Position numbers and translations under genes: made by a program. Below the pieces are notes generated by a model that was not told where the DNA came from, ran no database searches, and worked only from the letters and a program-made list of their open reading frames with translations. Of a stretch of DNA of 64,000 bases, positions 41,592-50,513 are shown piece after piece; the first letter of the stretch is position 1; each line of letters starts with the position of its first letter. Source of the DNA: an uncultured Lachnospiraceae bacterium (lineage in GTDB: Bacteria; Bacillota; Clostridia; Lachnospirales; Lachnospiraceae). The stretch is from contig CACZFF010000012.1 of NCBI GenBank assembly GCA_902780385.1, positions 31,316-95,315 of the forward strand, in the 5' to 3' direction.

Positions 41592-42944
41592 TCATTTTCT
41601 CTTAAACAGTTTCTCGAGTGCTTCCTCATCGAGCTTTGCGCCGATTACGCAGATCTTGCCTGTGACATCTGCTGCGCCGGTGCGGATCTCTGCTTCCTCC
41701 GGAACATAGTCGAAGTGGATCCATGTGCCGTCGTTGGAAGCCACCATACCTTTGGAACGAAGGACATATCCATATTTGTCTTCATTCTCGAGCTCTTTGA
41801 GGATGTGCTCGATCTCTTCCTTTGTGAATCTGGAAGGAGTCTCCATACCCCAGCTGCCGAAGACCTCATCCGCATCATGGCCGTGGTGGTGATGGTGGTG
41901 GTGATGATGGTGGTGGTGGCCGCCATGCGCCTCCTGATAATCATGAGTATGGTAAATGCGGTCGCCGTCTTCGTCGACACCGTCTTCCTCATCCTCATGG
42001 TCATGATGATGGTGGTGCTCGTGCTCATCTTCATCATCGTCATGATCGTGGTGATGATGGTGCTCATGCTCATCTTCATCGTCGTCATGGTCGTGGTGAT
42101 GATGGTGGTGCTCGTGCTCGTCCTCATCATCGTCTTCGTCGTCATGGTCGTGATGATGGTGGTGCTCGTGCTCGTCCTCATCATCGTCTTCGTCGTCATG
42201 GTCGTGATGATGATGGTGGTGGTGGTGCTCGTGCTCGTCCTCATCATCGTCGTCATGGTCGTGATGATGGTGGTGCTCGTGCTCATCTTCATCGTCATCA
42301 TCGTAGTCTGCGCTCAGGACCTCTTCCAGAAGGGACTTCTGCAGATCGGCTGTGCCCTCGATGGTGGCGAGGATCATCTTTCCGTCGAGCTCGGCGATCG
42401 GTGTTGTGATGATGGTTGCATCCTTGTTGTACTCGCGGAGAAGCTCAACACATTCGGCGATCCTCTCGTCACTGACCTTATCTGTTCTGGTCAGAACGAT
42501 GGTGCCCGCATAGGCGATCTGGTTGTTGAAGAACTCGCCGAAATTCTTGAGGTAAACCTTGCACTTGGAGGCATCCACGACTGCGCAGGCGCTGTTGAGA
42601 TGCATCTCGGTGTGCTCGGATGCGTCGTTGATGGCACGCATGACATCGGAAAGTTTGCCGACACCCGAGGGCTCGATCAGGATGCGCTCAGGAGCATAGG
42701 TGTCCATGACTTCCTTCAGGGAAGTGCCGAAATCGCCTACCAGAGAGCAGCAGATGCAGCCCGCGTTCATCTCGCGGATCTCAATGCCGGACTCCTTGAG
42801 GAATCCGCCGTCGATGCCGATCTCACCGAATTCATTCTCGATCAGGACAACCTTTGTGCCGGCGAGAGCGTCTTTGAGAAGCTTCTTGATCAATGTCGTT
42901 TTGCCGGCACCGAGAAATCCGGAAATAATATCAATTTTTGTCAT
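41592..42944 (-). CDS. CobW/COG0523 metallochaperone GTPase with an extreme His/Asp/Glu-rich region
   Basis: A 450-residue G3E GTPase thought to move Zn, Ni or Co to a client. The P-loop is GFLGAGKTTLI, the metal motif is CICC in NAGCICCSLVGDF (about 58-70), and LTRTDK is the guanine motif. Residues about 216-360 are almost only His, Asp and Glu, with a run of twelve His, a metal-buffering region encoded by 51-bp repeats. The C-terminal CobW domain follows (about 365-450). The GGAGGGA site is strong. The nearby larBC genes and more distant hypCDEF make nickel a plausible metal, but Zn is equally possible for the family. HypB-like nickel delivery is only a hypothesis. Confidence 0.88.
   Translation of the reverse strand: MTKIDIISGFLGAGKTTLIKKLLKDALAGTKVVLIENEFGEIGIDGGFLKESGIEIREMNAGCICCSLVGDFGTSLKEVMDTYAPERILIEPSGVGKLSDVMRAINDASEHTEMHLNSACAVVDASKCKVYLKNFGEFFNNQIAYAGTIVLTRTDKVSDERIAECVELLREYNKDATIITTPIAELDGKMILATIEGTADLQKSLLEEVLSADYDDDDEDEHEHHHHHDHDDDDEDEHEHHHHHHHHDHDDEDDDEDEHEHHHHHDHDDEDDDEDEHEHHHHHHDHDDDEDEHEHHHHHDHDDDEDEHEHHHHHDHEDEEDGVDEDGDRIYHTHDYQEAHGGHHHHHHHHHHHHGHDADEVFGSWGMETPSRFTKEEIEHILKELENEDKYGYVLRSKGMVASNDGTWIHFDYVPEEAEIRTGAADVTGKICVIGAKLDEEALEKLFKRK
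41985..42300. repeat. Tandem repeats encoding the His/Asp/Glu region of the GTPase
   Basis: Imperfect units of about 51 bp encode a 17-residue block of acidic residues followed by five or more His. At least five related units are present, all in frame. Confidence 0.8.
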
Positions 42945-42980
42945 TTTGATCCCTCCTGTCCTGCATTAACGCTGTACATG

Positions 42981-43007
42981 ATAAAACCGGCCGATGTTCC
43001 CGCCGGT
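42981..43007 (-). terminator. Hairpin with T-run upstream of the His-rich GTPase gene
   Basis: On the minus strand ACCGGC (43007-43002) pairs with GCCGGT (42991-42986) and TTTAT follows. It can terminate read-through from rnpB or attenuate the GTPase gene. Confidence 0.55.
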
Positions 43008-43126
43008 CTTGCGCTCTTTGCAGAACGATTTATGAAAATAAGAAAAATAAATAACTGGCGAATTAATCTACTCTCTCCCATCTGATCCATCTCAGGATAC
43101 CGGAAAAAGAGTTATGTAAGAAAAAA

Positions 43127-43480
43127 GATAAGCAGAGCTGTAAGCCGGGTTCTGTCTTGGATGATCATCTATCTTGGACTGCCGTTACCGACAGCCTCCA
43201 GCGACCTACCTGAGAACGGACCGGGCAAGCCCATAGTTCCCGTTTTGGTCTTGCTTCGGATGGGGTTTACATGGCTCTTTGTGTTACCACAAAGACGGTA
43301 GTCTCTTACACTGCCTTTTCACCCTTACCGGCAGGACATAAAGCCCTGCCGGCGGTATATTTCTGTTGCACTGGCCTGGGAGTCACCTCCACCGGACGTT
43401 ATCCGGCATCCTGCCCTGCGAAGCCCGGACTTTCCTCAGTCCGGAAAAATCCGGACCGCGATCACCCGCCCTGCTTATCC
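43127..43480 (-). ncRNA. rnpB: RNase P RNA, bacterial type A-like
   Basis: About 354 bases read on the minus strand. The 5' end GGATAAGCAGGGCGGG pairs with the 3' end CTGCTTATC (helix P1). The universally conserved GAGGAAAGTCCGGGC near the 5' end and the 3' half with ACAGAACCCGGCTTAC are present, as are GGTAAGGGTGAAA and AGGTAGGTCGCT. It is the catalytic RNA of tRNA 5' processing. Six T residues directly after P1 can serve as its terminator. Confidence 0.95.
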
Positions 43481-43517
43481 ATAAAAATATAGTATCACTA
43501 TCGATATTTGTCAAATA

Positions 43518-43673
43518 GTTACAAGTCACACAGCCACCAGACGCGAGGCGGTTTCACGCGATTTCTGCGTGAAAGCCCGAGTTAAACGGCGAATGTCCAT
43601 CCCCGAAGGGGATTTGGAATGGACATTCGCAACGTTACAGGGTCACACGCTGACATTGCGTGTGACCAGTAAC
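43518..43673 (-). repeat. Covarying multi-hairpin element, copy 2
   Basis: A 156-bp element read on the minus strand, beginning seven bases after the nucleoside kinase stop codon. Stems are GGTCACACGC/GCGTGTGACC, AATGTCC/GGACATT with an inner ATCCCC/GGGAT, TTTCACGC/GCGTGAAA and CCGCC/GGTGG. The 5' GTTAC and GTCACACA also pair with the 3' TGTGTGAC and GTAAC. Joints are shared with the copy at 29214-29366 while stem bases differ on both sides. Confidence 0.8.
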
Positions 43674-43679
43674 GTCAAA

Positions 43680-45338
43680 TCATCCGTGGAAGATACCGCC
43701 GCCGACAAATTCTCTGCAGAGGGAGTTGCCGGGAACGGGTGTGGGGTCGATCCCCACGAAATAATCCAGGAACTTGATCAGCCGTTTAGCCTCGTAATAC
43801 TCGGGCTCATTGGGGCGGACTCCCAGGAGCAGGGGCTCCGCAAACTGTTTGATCACGGCAAGTTCATAGATCAGGCACGAATTAAACACCGCGTCGGCAC
43901 TTTCCTGGAAGGGGAAGATGTTCATCTCCTCTCCTTCGCGGACCTTCCTCCACGAGCGAATGGTTTCCTGTGCCGTGTAGGAGCGGACACGGGCATCACG
44001 CACCATGCGGCGGAGCAGGCGGGCATCCGTGGACGGAATCCTGTTGTGCTCGTCGATATTGAGGCTTGTGAGGGCGCTGATATAGATCTTGAATTTGTTC
44101 TCATCGGGAAGCTGTTCGGTACTGACCGGATTCAGCCCGTGGATACCTTCGATGATCAGAATGTCATTTTCCTCAAATTTCAGGAAATCGCCCTTGTAGA
44201 TCCGGCGGCCGGACTTGAAATCAAAATGCGGCATCTCGATGGTCTCGCCGTTGAGAAGATCCACCATATCGCTGTTGAAGAGCTCCAGGTCCAGAGCCTC
44301 GATCACGTCAAAGTTAAAGTTGCCGTCGATGTCGACGGGTGTCCTGTCTCTGTTGACAAAATAATCGTCCATGCCGATGATATGCGGCCTGAGTCCGAAG
44401 GATTTGAGCTGGATGGCAAGCCGGTGTGAAAACGTGGTCTTGCCGGAAGAGCTGGGACCTGCGACCAGGACAAAGCGGACAGTCCCTTTGTCGTAAATCG
44501 TCTGCGCGATCTCGCCGATCCTGCGCTCCTGGAGCGCCTCCTGTACCAGGATCATATCGCTGATGCAGCCGCTGCAGATCTGTTCGTTGAGATCGCCGAC
44601 TGTGCTGATATTGACCAGATCTCCCCACTTGGTTGACAGCATCAGCTGTTCAAACAGGCTGGGCTGATCTTCAAAGTCCTCAAGGACAGAAGGATTATCT
44701 ATTGTGGGAAGGATCAGGAGAAGCCCTCCGCGGTATGCCTGCACCTTGAAAAGCCGGCAATATCCGGTGGAAGGAAGCATATATCCGTAAAAATAATCAG
44801 AATAGCCTTCCATACGGTAGACGTTCACAGTGGAGCTTCTGCGGTAATGGAAGAGTTTTTCCTTGTCCTTCATGCCCTGATGACGGAAAAGTTCAATGGC
44901 ATCATCGATGGGGTAGGTCTTTTTGATGATCGGAATATTGCGGTCTACGTAAGCATGCATCCGGTCTTCCAGCTTTGCGGCCAGTTCAGGCGTGGAACGG
45001 ATCCCCCCGAGAATACTGCAGAAGCAGGCATTTCCGAGAGAAAACTCGATCTTTATGTGAGAATCCTTGCAGGAATCGCCGAGAACCTCTGAGGCTGCTT
45101 TGACAAGCATCATCTGCGCGGTGCGCACATATGCGTTGTAGCCGGAATTATCGGAAGTTGTGATAAAAGAGATTGCTCCGTCTCTTTCCAGCCGCTTGGA
45201 GAGTTCCCGCATTTTTCCGTTAAAATAGACAAGGGCAATGGAATAATCATATTTTGGCTGATATTCTCTGACAATGTTCTCAAAGGTTGTGCCTTTATCA
45301 TACTGGCGGATAGCCCCGTTAATCATTACTGTCGGCAT
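43680..45338 (-). CDS. Nucleoside kinase with TGS/threonyl-tRNA-synthetase-like N-terminus
   Basis: A 552-residue cytoplasmic protein of a Firmicutes family. The N-terminal 60 residues resemble a TGS domain (VMINGAIRQYDKGTTFENIV), residues about 60-220 a ThrRS second-domain-like (SAD) region and residues about 280-500 a uridine kinase/phosphoribulokinase fold with P-loop VAGPSSSGKTTFSHRL, DDYFVNR and IIEGIHGLNP. It presumably phosphorylates a nucleoside, probably uridine. AGGAGG precedes the ATG. A structured repeat follows directly after the stop. Confidence 0.85.
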   Translation of the reverse strand: MPTVMINGAIRQYDKGTTFENIVREYQPKYDYSIALVYFNGKMRELSKRLERDGAISFITTSDNSGYNAYVRTAQMMLVKAASEVLGDSCKDSHIKIEFSLGNACFCSILGGIRSTPELAAKLEDRMHAYVDRNIPIIKKTYPIDDAIELFRHQGMKDKEKLFHYRRSSTVNVYRMEGYSDYFYGYMLPSTGYCRLFKVQAYRGGLLLILPTIDNPSVLEDFEDQPSLFEQLMLSTKWGDLVNISTVGDLNEQICSGCISDMILVQEALQERRIGEIAQTIYDKGTVRFVLVAGPSSSGKTTFSHRLAIQLKSFGLRPHIIGMDDYFVNRDRTPVDIDGNFNFDVIEALDLELFNSDMVDLLNGETIEMPHFDFKSGRRIYKGDFLKFEENDILIIEGIHGLNPVSTEQLPDENKFKIYISALTSLNIDEHNRIPSTDARLLRRMVRDARVRSYTAQETIRSWRKVREGEEMNIFPFQESADAVFNSCLIYELAVIKQFAEPLLLGVRPNEPEYYEAKRLIKFLDYFVGIDPTPVPGNSLCREFVGGGIFHG

Positions 45339-45561
45339 GCGTTTCCTCCTGTAAACAATGAAATGAAACCGCGTAATCGTCTTTCAGCAATACATGAGCC
45401 TGCATGAAACTGACTTGAGCCTGTATAGAACTGAAATGACTTGTCATATTGCAAAGATCATTGATAATCCGCCCGCAGATTCCGGGTGGCTATTATCTAT
45501 TATATGTCGATTATGCAATTTATAGTATTACATTTTTATTAAGATTATCACCAGGCAGGCC

Positions 45562-46344
45562 TCAGATCACACGGCCGGGCTCGTTTTCGGGGGCCGTGAG
45601 GACCTTCAGGCCGGGAAATTCCCTGCGCAGGTAATCTTTCATGTAGGGCACAAAGAGTTTTTCCACCCCGTAATGCCCCGCGTCGACCACCGCGATTCCC
45701 TTTTCGACCGCGTCGATCCCGGCGTGATGATTCATATCGCCGGTCACATAGACATCTGCCCCCGCAGCAAGGGCGAGGTCGATCTCTTCCTTTCCGGAAC
45801 CGGGCAGGATGGCACAGGTGATCACTGCGTCGTCGCCGTCGCCGTAGACACGCACCTGTTCCAGGCCGAAAGCGTCGCGGACCGTGGCAGCGAAATCATC
45901 CAGCTTCATAAATTCCGGAAGCTTGCCTATGCGGCCAATCCCCTCTTTGGAGACATCGTCTTCGTAGGTCACTTCCAGAACTTCCCGGTCTCTGAGCCTG
46001 AGAAGGTCGGCAGCTGCGTCCGCCATGCCCATGACATCAAAATTGGTGTGCATTGCATAGCAGGCGACATCGTTCCGGATCAGTTCAATGACCCTTCTGC
46101 CAGTAAAGTCATGGTCATGGATCCTCTTGAGTCCTGAAAACAGGAGGGGGTGATGTGTGATCAGAAGATCTGCCCCCTGCTCGATTGCGAACTCGATCAC
46201 GGCAGACGTTGCATCCACCGCAAGGCATACCGTATAGATATCCTGATTGTAACGGCCGACCTGCAGTCCGGAATTATCCCAGGAAACGGCAAACTGAGGC
46301 GGGCAGAATTGCTCCAGCTGTGCGATCACTTCTTTGAGTCTCAT
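45562..46344 (-). CDS. Nif3-like dinuclear metal center protein
   Basis: A 260-residue member of the conserved Nif3/YqfO family, hexameric rings with a two-metal site. Function is debated; GTP cyclohydrolase-like activity has been reported for some. Metal ligands are in LLITHHPLLFSGL and CYAMHTNFD near the N-terminus and in GHYGVEKLF near the C-terminus. The ATG at 46344 overlaps the trmK stop (ATGA) and has GGAGGAAATC upstream, so the longer frame is rejected. Last gene of the dgt-dnaG-rpoD-trmK operon. Confidence 0.92.
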   Translation of the reverse strand: MRLKEVIAQLEQFCPPQFAVSWDNSGLQVGRYNQDIYTVCLAVDATSAVIEFAIEQGADLLITHHPLLFSGLKRIHDHDFTGRRVIELIRNDVACYAMHTNFDVMGMADAAADLLRLRDREVLEVTYEDDVSKEGIGRIGKLPEFMKLDDFAATVRDAFGLEQVRVYGDGDDAVITCAILPGSGKEEIDLALAAGADVYVTGDMNHHAGIDAVEKGIAVVDAGHYGVEKLFVPYMKDYLRREFPGLKVLTAPENEPGRVI

Positions 46345-47291
46345 GATTTCCTCCATGGCTTGTCATATGCCGTCAGAGCGGCATGATAGACGGTCAGGCT
46401 ATGTTCAATTTCGCGTATTTTTGCGCTGTGTCTCTGAAGCAGGACGGGGTCGTCGGAAGATTTTTGTGCGGCATCCCGCACCGAGCGGAGGATTTTTTCC
46501 ATAACCGCTGTGCGGCGGGTCAAAAACTCGAGCAGGACCGGGTCACGCCGTCCAAGAAGGACCGGTCCGAATCTGTCCTCTGCCTCCTGACGGATCTCCC
46601 CGGAGATTTCCGGAGCGAAAGAGGCTTTTTTTCCGAAATCTATCTGCTCATCTGCTTCTGCCTGTCCGGGAACATCCTGCCCGGGAATATCATCCTTTTC
46701 TTCGATCCTGCGATTTACATGGGCGCCATCTGTTTTTCCCGTCGAAAAACCGGTATTTACGGCGGATTCGGCGCGGATCACCGGGTAATACTTTCCTTCT
46801 TCGAAAATCAGTTTTTCCCTGATGATGGCAAAACCCAGGCGGCGCAGAGCTGCGCGGACTTTTTCCGGGTCTGACTGGGGTCCCAGGACCAGGACTGAAA
46901 TAGATCCTGTCTTTTCAGGATACCGCAGGAGGATCTCTTCCATCAGGGTCCCGCCCATTCCGGTGATCACGAGTGTGTCCGCTTCTCCCGGCACAAAGGC
47001 GTCAAGACCATTGGAAAGGCGAAGCTCCACCCTGTCCTCCATCTGGTAGAGGGCAAGGTTTCCGGCGGCTTTTCCCAGGGGGCCGTCAATGACATCCATG
47101 CCGATGGCACGGCGATAACAGCCGGTCTGGATCAGACGGATGGGGACATGGGCATGGTCGCAGCCCACATCGCAGACCGTATCTCCGCATTCCGCCAGTT
47201 CCACGATCGCTTCAAGGCGCGCTGACATGGGAACGCGCCCTGAAGGAATCTGTTCAGCTTCTCTCATATCTGCCCTATTATCAAGCTTCAT
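46341..47291 (-). CDS. trmK: tRNA (adenine-22 N1)-methyltransferase TrmK
   Basis: TrmK methylates N1 of A22 in bacterial tRNAs using SAM. The 316-residue protein has the SAM motif VCDVGCDHAHVPIRL, VITGMGGTLMEEIL and a C-terminal coiled-coil helix pair. Residues about 180-225 form a low-complexity linker longer than in Bacillus TrmK. Its start overlaps the rpoD stop (TGATG), indicating translational coupling, and its end overlaps the Nif3-like gene. Confidence 0.92.
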   Translation of the reverse strand: MKLDNRADMREAEQIPSGRVPMSARLEAIVELAECGDTVCDVGCDHAHVPIRLIQTGCYRRAIGMDVIDGPLGKAAGNLALYQMEDRVELRLSNGLDAFVPGEADTLVITGMGGTLMEEILLRYPEKTGSISVLVLGPQSDPEKVRAALRRLGFAIIREKLIFEEGKYYPVIRAESAVNTGFSTGKTDGAHVNRRIEEKDDIPGQDVPGQAEADEQIDFGKKASFAPEISGEIRQEAEDRFGPVLLGRRDPVLLEFLTRRTAVMEKILRSVRDAAQKSSDDPVLLQRHSAKIREIEHSLTVYHAALTAYDKPWRKS

Positions 47292-48424
47292 CAGTCAAGA
47301 TAATCCTTGAGCTTGCGGCTGCGGCTGGGATGGCGGAGCTTGCGCAGTGCCTTAGCCTCGATCTGACGGATACGCTCACGGGTGACATTGAACTCCTTGC
47401 CCACTTCTTCGAGAGTCCTTGCACGGCCGTCCTTGAGGCCGAAACGCAGGCGGAGCACCTTCTGTTCGCGCTCTGTCAGGGTACCGAGCACCTCGTCCAG
47501 CTGCTCTTTCAGAAGTGTGAAAGCTGCAGCCTCAGCGGGAACCGGTACATTGTCGTCCTGGATGAAGTCTCCGAGATGGCTGTCCTCTTCCTCACCGATG
47601 GGGGTCTCAAGGGAAACAGGCTCCTGGGAGATCTTGATGATCTCGCGGACACGCTCCACGGGGATATCCATTTTCTCGGCGATCTCCTCGGGAGTAGGTT
47701 CGCGGCCGAGCTCCTGCAGGAGCTGACGGCTCACGCGGACAAGCTTGTTGATGGTCTCGACCATGTGGACGGGAATGCGGATGGTCCTGGCCTGGTCGGC
47801 AATGGCTCTGGTGATCGCCTGACGGATCCACCAGGTCGCATAGGTGGAGAATTTGAATCCCTTGCGGTAGTCAAACTTTTCTACAGCCTTGATCAGGCCC
47901 AGGTTTCCTTCCTGGATGAGGTCAAGGAAGAGCATTCCTCTGCCGACATAGCGCTTTGCAATGCTGACGACAAGACGAAGGTTTGCTTCAGCGAGGCGCT
48001 TTTTGGCCTCCTCATCGCCCTCCTCCATGCGGATCGCGAGCTCTTTTTCCTCATCCGCACTCAGGAGCGGGACCTTGCCGATCTCCTTGAGGTACATGCG
48101 GACGGGATCTTCGATATTGACGCTGTCCGGGATGGAAAGATCGATATTTTCAAGATCGGTCTCTTCAGGATTTTCTCCCTCAATACTGACCAGATCACTT
48201 TCAGGAGCTTCGTCTTCCTGAACGCGGAGAACATCAATATTGCTCTTTTCCAGAATCCCGATGAAGACTTCCATCTGGTCATCATCTACTTTGGTATCCT
48301 GGAAGGTGTCAACGATCTCCTGATAATCGAGGACATTTTTCTTGCCTTTTCCTCTTTCGATCAGTTCATCAATTTTCTTTTTGATATCTTCGCTGCTTTT
48401 TTCGTCGAACTGCTGCATGCTCAT
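47291..48424 (-). CDS. rpoD: Primary sigma factor RpoD (SigA)
   Basis: The 377-residue housekeeping sigma factor directs RNA polymerase to -35/-10 promoters. Region 1.2 ([19 protein letters not shown]), region 2 ([20 protein letters not shown], then [13 protein letters not shown]), region 3 and region 4 ([15 protein letters not shown], then [20 protein letters not shown]) are all intact. Region 1.1 is short, as in Firmicutes. Three nearby ATGs are possible; I take 48424 because GGAGG lies eleven bases upstream, whereas it is only two bases from 48433. It lies between dnaG and trmK. Confidence 0.96.
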   Translation of the reverse strand: MSMQQFDEKSSEDIKKKIDELIERGKGKKNVLDYQEIVDTFQDTKVDDDQMEVFIGILEKSNIDVLRVQEDEAPESDLVSIEGENPEETDLENIDLSIPDSVNIEDPVRMYLKEIGKVPLLSADEEKELAIRMEEGDEEAKKRLAEANLRLVVSIAKRYVGRGMLFLDLIQEGNLGLIKAVEKFDYRKGFKFSTYATWWIRQAITRAIADQARTIRIPVHMVETINKLVRVSRQLLQELGREPTPEEIAEKMDIPVERVREIIKISQEPVSLETPIGEEEDSHLGDFIQDDNVPVPAEAAAFTLLKEQLDEVLGTLTEREQKVLRLRFGLKDGRARTLEEVGKEFNVTRERIRQIEAKALRKLRHPSRSRKLKDYLD

Positions 48425-48520
48425 GTAATGCATTTCCTCCGGTTCTGTTTGATATGTAAATATGTAACTTTAAACGGCCTCTTTATATCTCTTTATAACT
48501 CTTTATATCTTTATAAATGT

Positions 48521-50446
48521 TTATAAATGGAAATTAGCAGACCGCAGTGATTGAAGCTGTTGTTTTGCTGTGAGGAGTGTCTGCAGGGAACTCGCCCCGC
48601 CGGCCCGGGTCATCCGGTCCAAAGAGGCCTGCTTGATAAAAAATACCAGCTCCCGCAGAGTTTTCTCTCTGTCATTTTTGTCCTCAATGCCTTCCAGGTG
48701 AGAATTGAACATAGCCGCTGTGGCTTCCTGCTCCTGCGGTGTCTCAAAGGAAGAGATCACAGATGCGGCGTTGGCAGCTTCTGGGTCCTTCCTTAGCTGG
48801 TCCCACAGTCTGGAGGCAGTCCGGACATAGATTTCACCGTCGAAATCATCCGGCTGCAGATAACGGCTGATCTGAGGGAAGATCCGCGGGTCATCGATGA
48901 TCCAGGTGAGGAGAAGGCACTGTTTCTCCCACAGGGCTTTCTGTGCCCTTGTGGGTCCGGGAGCCAGCCTCCTGCTGAAAGGCCGTGCAGCGGCAGCTCC
49001 GTTTCCGCCTGCCTGCGGCGCTCTGCTCTTGCTTTCCCTGTTTCCGTCACCCGGCGGTATCCTGCTGCGGAAGTCCTTGCTTTCGCCCTGATTTCTGCCG
49101 CTGCGGAAAGTTTTCGACCGCTCTCCCGCACCGCTTTGAGTATCGGTGCCGTAGCCGTTGGCGTTTCCGTATTGAGCGACAAGACGCCGCAGACTGTCGG
49201 TCTTGATAAAATATTTCTCCGCTGCGGCAGCGATATAATTGTCTCTCTCGATCTCATCCGCAAAACCGCACAGTTTCCTGGCGATCTCACGGTGAAATGC
49301 CGTCCGGCTGGCCGGGTCATCCATCCTGTAGGACTGCGATAAGATCCGCAGTTCATAGAAGAAACTGTTCTCCGCGCTGTCGATCCTGGCCTGGAAAGCC
49401 TCTTTCCCTTCGGCTTTGATGAATTCATCGGGATCTTTATGAGGACGAAGATCGATCACAGATGATTCCAGTCCTCCGTTTCGAAGGATCCCGATATTGC
49501 GGAGGGCCGCGCGCACGCCGGCTCCGTCACTGTCGTAGGCCAGGAGCACCCGTTTGGTGTACCGCCGCAGGAGCGCCGCCTGTCCGGGTGTGAAGGCTGT
49601 TCCCAGAGAAGCGACCGCCTGGTTGAATCCCGCCTGGTGCATGGCAATGACGTCCATATAGCCCTCGCACAGGATCAGGTGGTCGGCTTTGGTGCGCCGC
49701 GCCAGATTCAAGGCGTACAGATTCCTGCCCTTATCAAAAATCTGTGTGTCCGAAGAATTGATATATTTAGGTTTTGCATCCCCCAGGACGCGTCCGCCGA
49801 AGCCGATCACCCTGCCGCGGACATCCTGGATGGGGAACATGACGCGGTTGAAAAAGCGATCGTGGAGTCCCTGTTTTTCATTGAAGACTGCGACATCCGA
49901 TTCCAGGATAAGTTCATCGGAAAAGCCCTTTTTCCGCAGATGATCCGTCAGATCACTGCGGGCACCGTCCGCGAATCCCAAGCCGAACATTTTCATTGTC
50001 TCAGCCGAGAGCGCCCTGTCCGTGAAATACTTCATCCCGCGCTCGCCCTTTCGGGATCTCAGCAGTTTGTAATAATAGGTTGCCGCCTCCTTATTGACGG
50101 CCAGCAGATCCTGCCTGTGCTGTTCCCGCTTTTTGGTCTCTTCGCTGTAATTGGGCGCCGGCAGCGTGATCTGTGCCCGGTCCGCCAGATCCTGCAGGGC
50201 TTCCCGGAAGGTGCAGTTGTTATATTTCATCAGAAAAGTGATCGCGCTTCCGCCTGCACCGCACCCGAAGCAGTAGAACATGTTCTTGCCGGGAATCACA
50301 CTGAAGGAAGGTGTCTTTTCGTTATGAAAAGGACAAAGCCCGACATAGTCCTTTCCCTGCTTTTTCAGATGTACATGGGCGGAGACAACGTCCACGATAT
50401 CTGTATTCGCGAGGACTTCGTCCACAACCTCCTGAGAATAATACAT
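48521..50446 (-). CDS. dnaG: DNA primase
   Basis: DnaG makes RNA primers at the replication fork. The 641-residue protein has the N-terminal zinc finger (CPFHNEKTPSF, then FYCFGCGAGG), the catalytic core with LILCEGYMDVIAMH and the TOPRIM AYDSDGAG, a Gly/Ser/Arg-rich linker (about 430-495) and the helicase-binding C-terminus. The start at MYYSQEVVDEVL is chosen by homology; a frame extending 51 codons upstream would overlap dgt. The ribosome site is a distant GGAAAGGG. Confidence 0.94.
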   Translation of the reverse strand: MYYSQEVVDEVLANTDIVDVVSAHVHLKKQGKDYVGLCPFHNEKTPSFSVIPGKNMFYCFGCGAGGSAITFLMKYNNCTFREALQDLADRAQITLPAPNYSEETKKREQHRQDLLAVNKEAATYYYKLLRSRKGERGMKYFTDRALSAETMKMFGLGFADGARSDLTDHLRKKGFSDELILESDVAVFNEKQGLHDRFFNRVMFPIQDVRGRVIGFGGRVLGDAKPKYINSSDTQIFDKGRNLYALNLARRTKADHLILCEGYMDVIAMHQAGFNQAVASLGTAFTPGQAALLRRYTKRVLLAYDSDGAGVRAALRNIGILRNGGLESSVIDLRPHKDPDEFIKAEGKEAFQARIDSAENSFFYELRILSQSYRMDDPASRTAFHREIARKLCGFADEIERDNYIAAAAEKYFIKTDSLRRLVAQYGNANGYGTDTQSGAGERSKTFRSGRNQGESKDFRSRIPPGDGNRESKSRAPQAGGNGAAAARPFSRRLAPGPTRAQKALWEKQCLLLTWIIDDPRIFPQISRYLQPDDFDGEIYVRTASRLWDQLRKDPEAANAASVISSFETPQEQEATAAMFNSHLEGIEDKNDREKTLRELVFFIKQASLDRMTRAGGASSLQTLLTAKQQLQSLRSANFHL

Positions 50447-50513
50447 CTGATAATCTATCCCTTTCCTTGATCTCGTTTTGTTACTGTATATCCACTTTAC
50501 CGTATATTGCTTT

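Noticed and set aside
41645-42301. Met/Thr/Ile-rich and Val/Met-rich long frames over the His-codon repeats of larC and the GTPase
   Set aside because: These are alternative frames of GAT/CAT repeats; the His/Asp frame belongs to conserved proteins.
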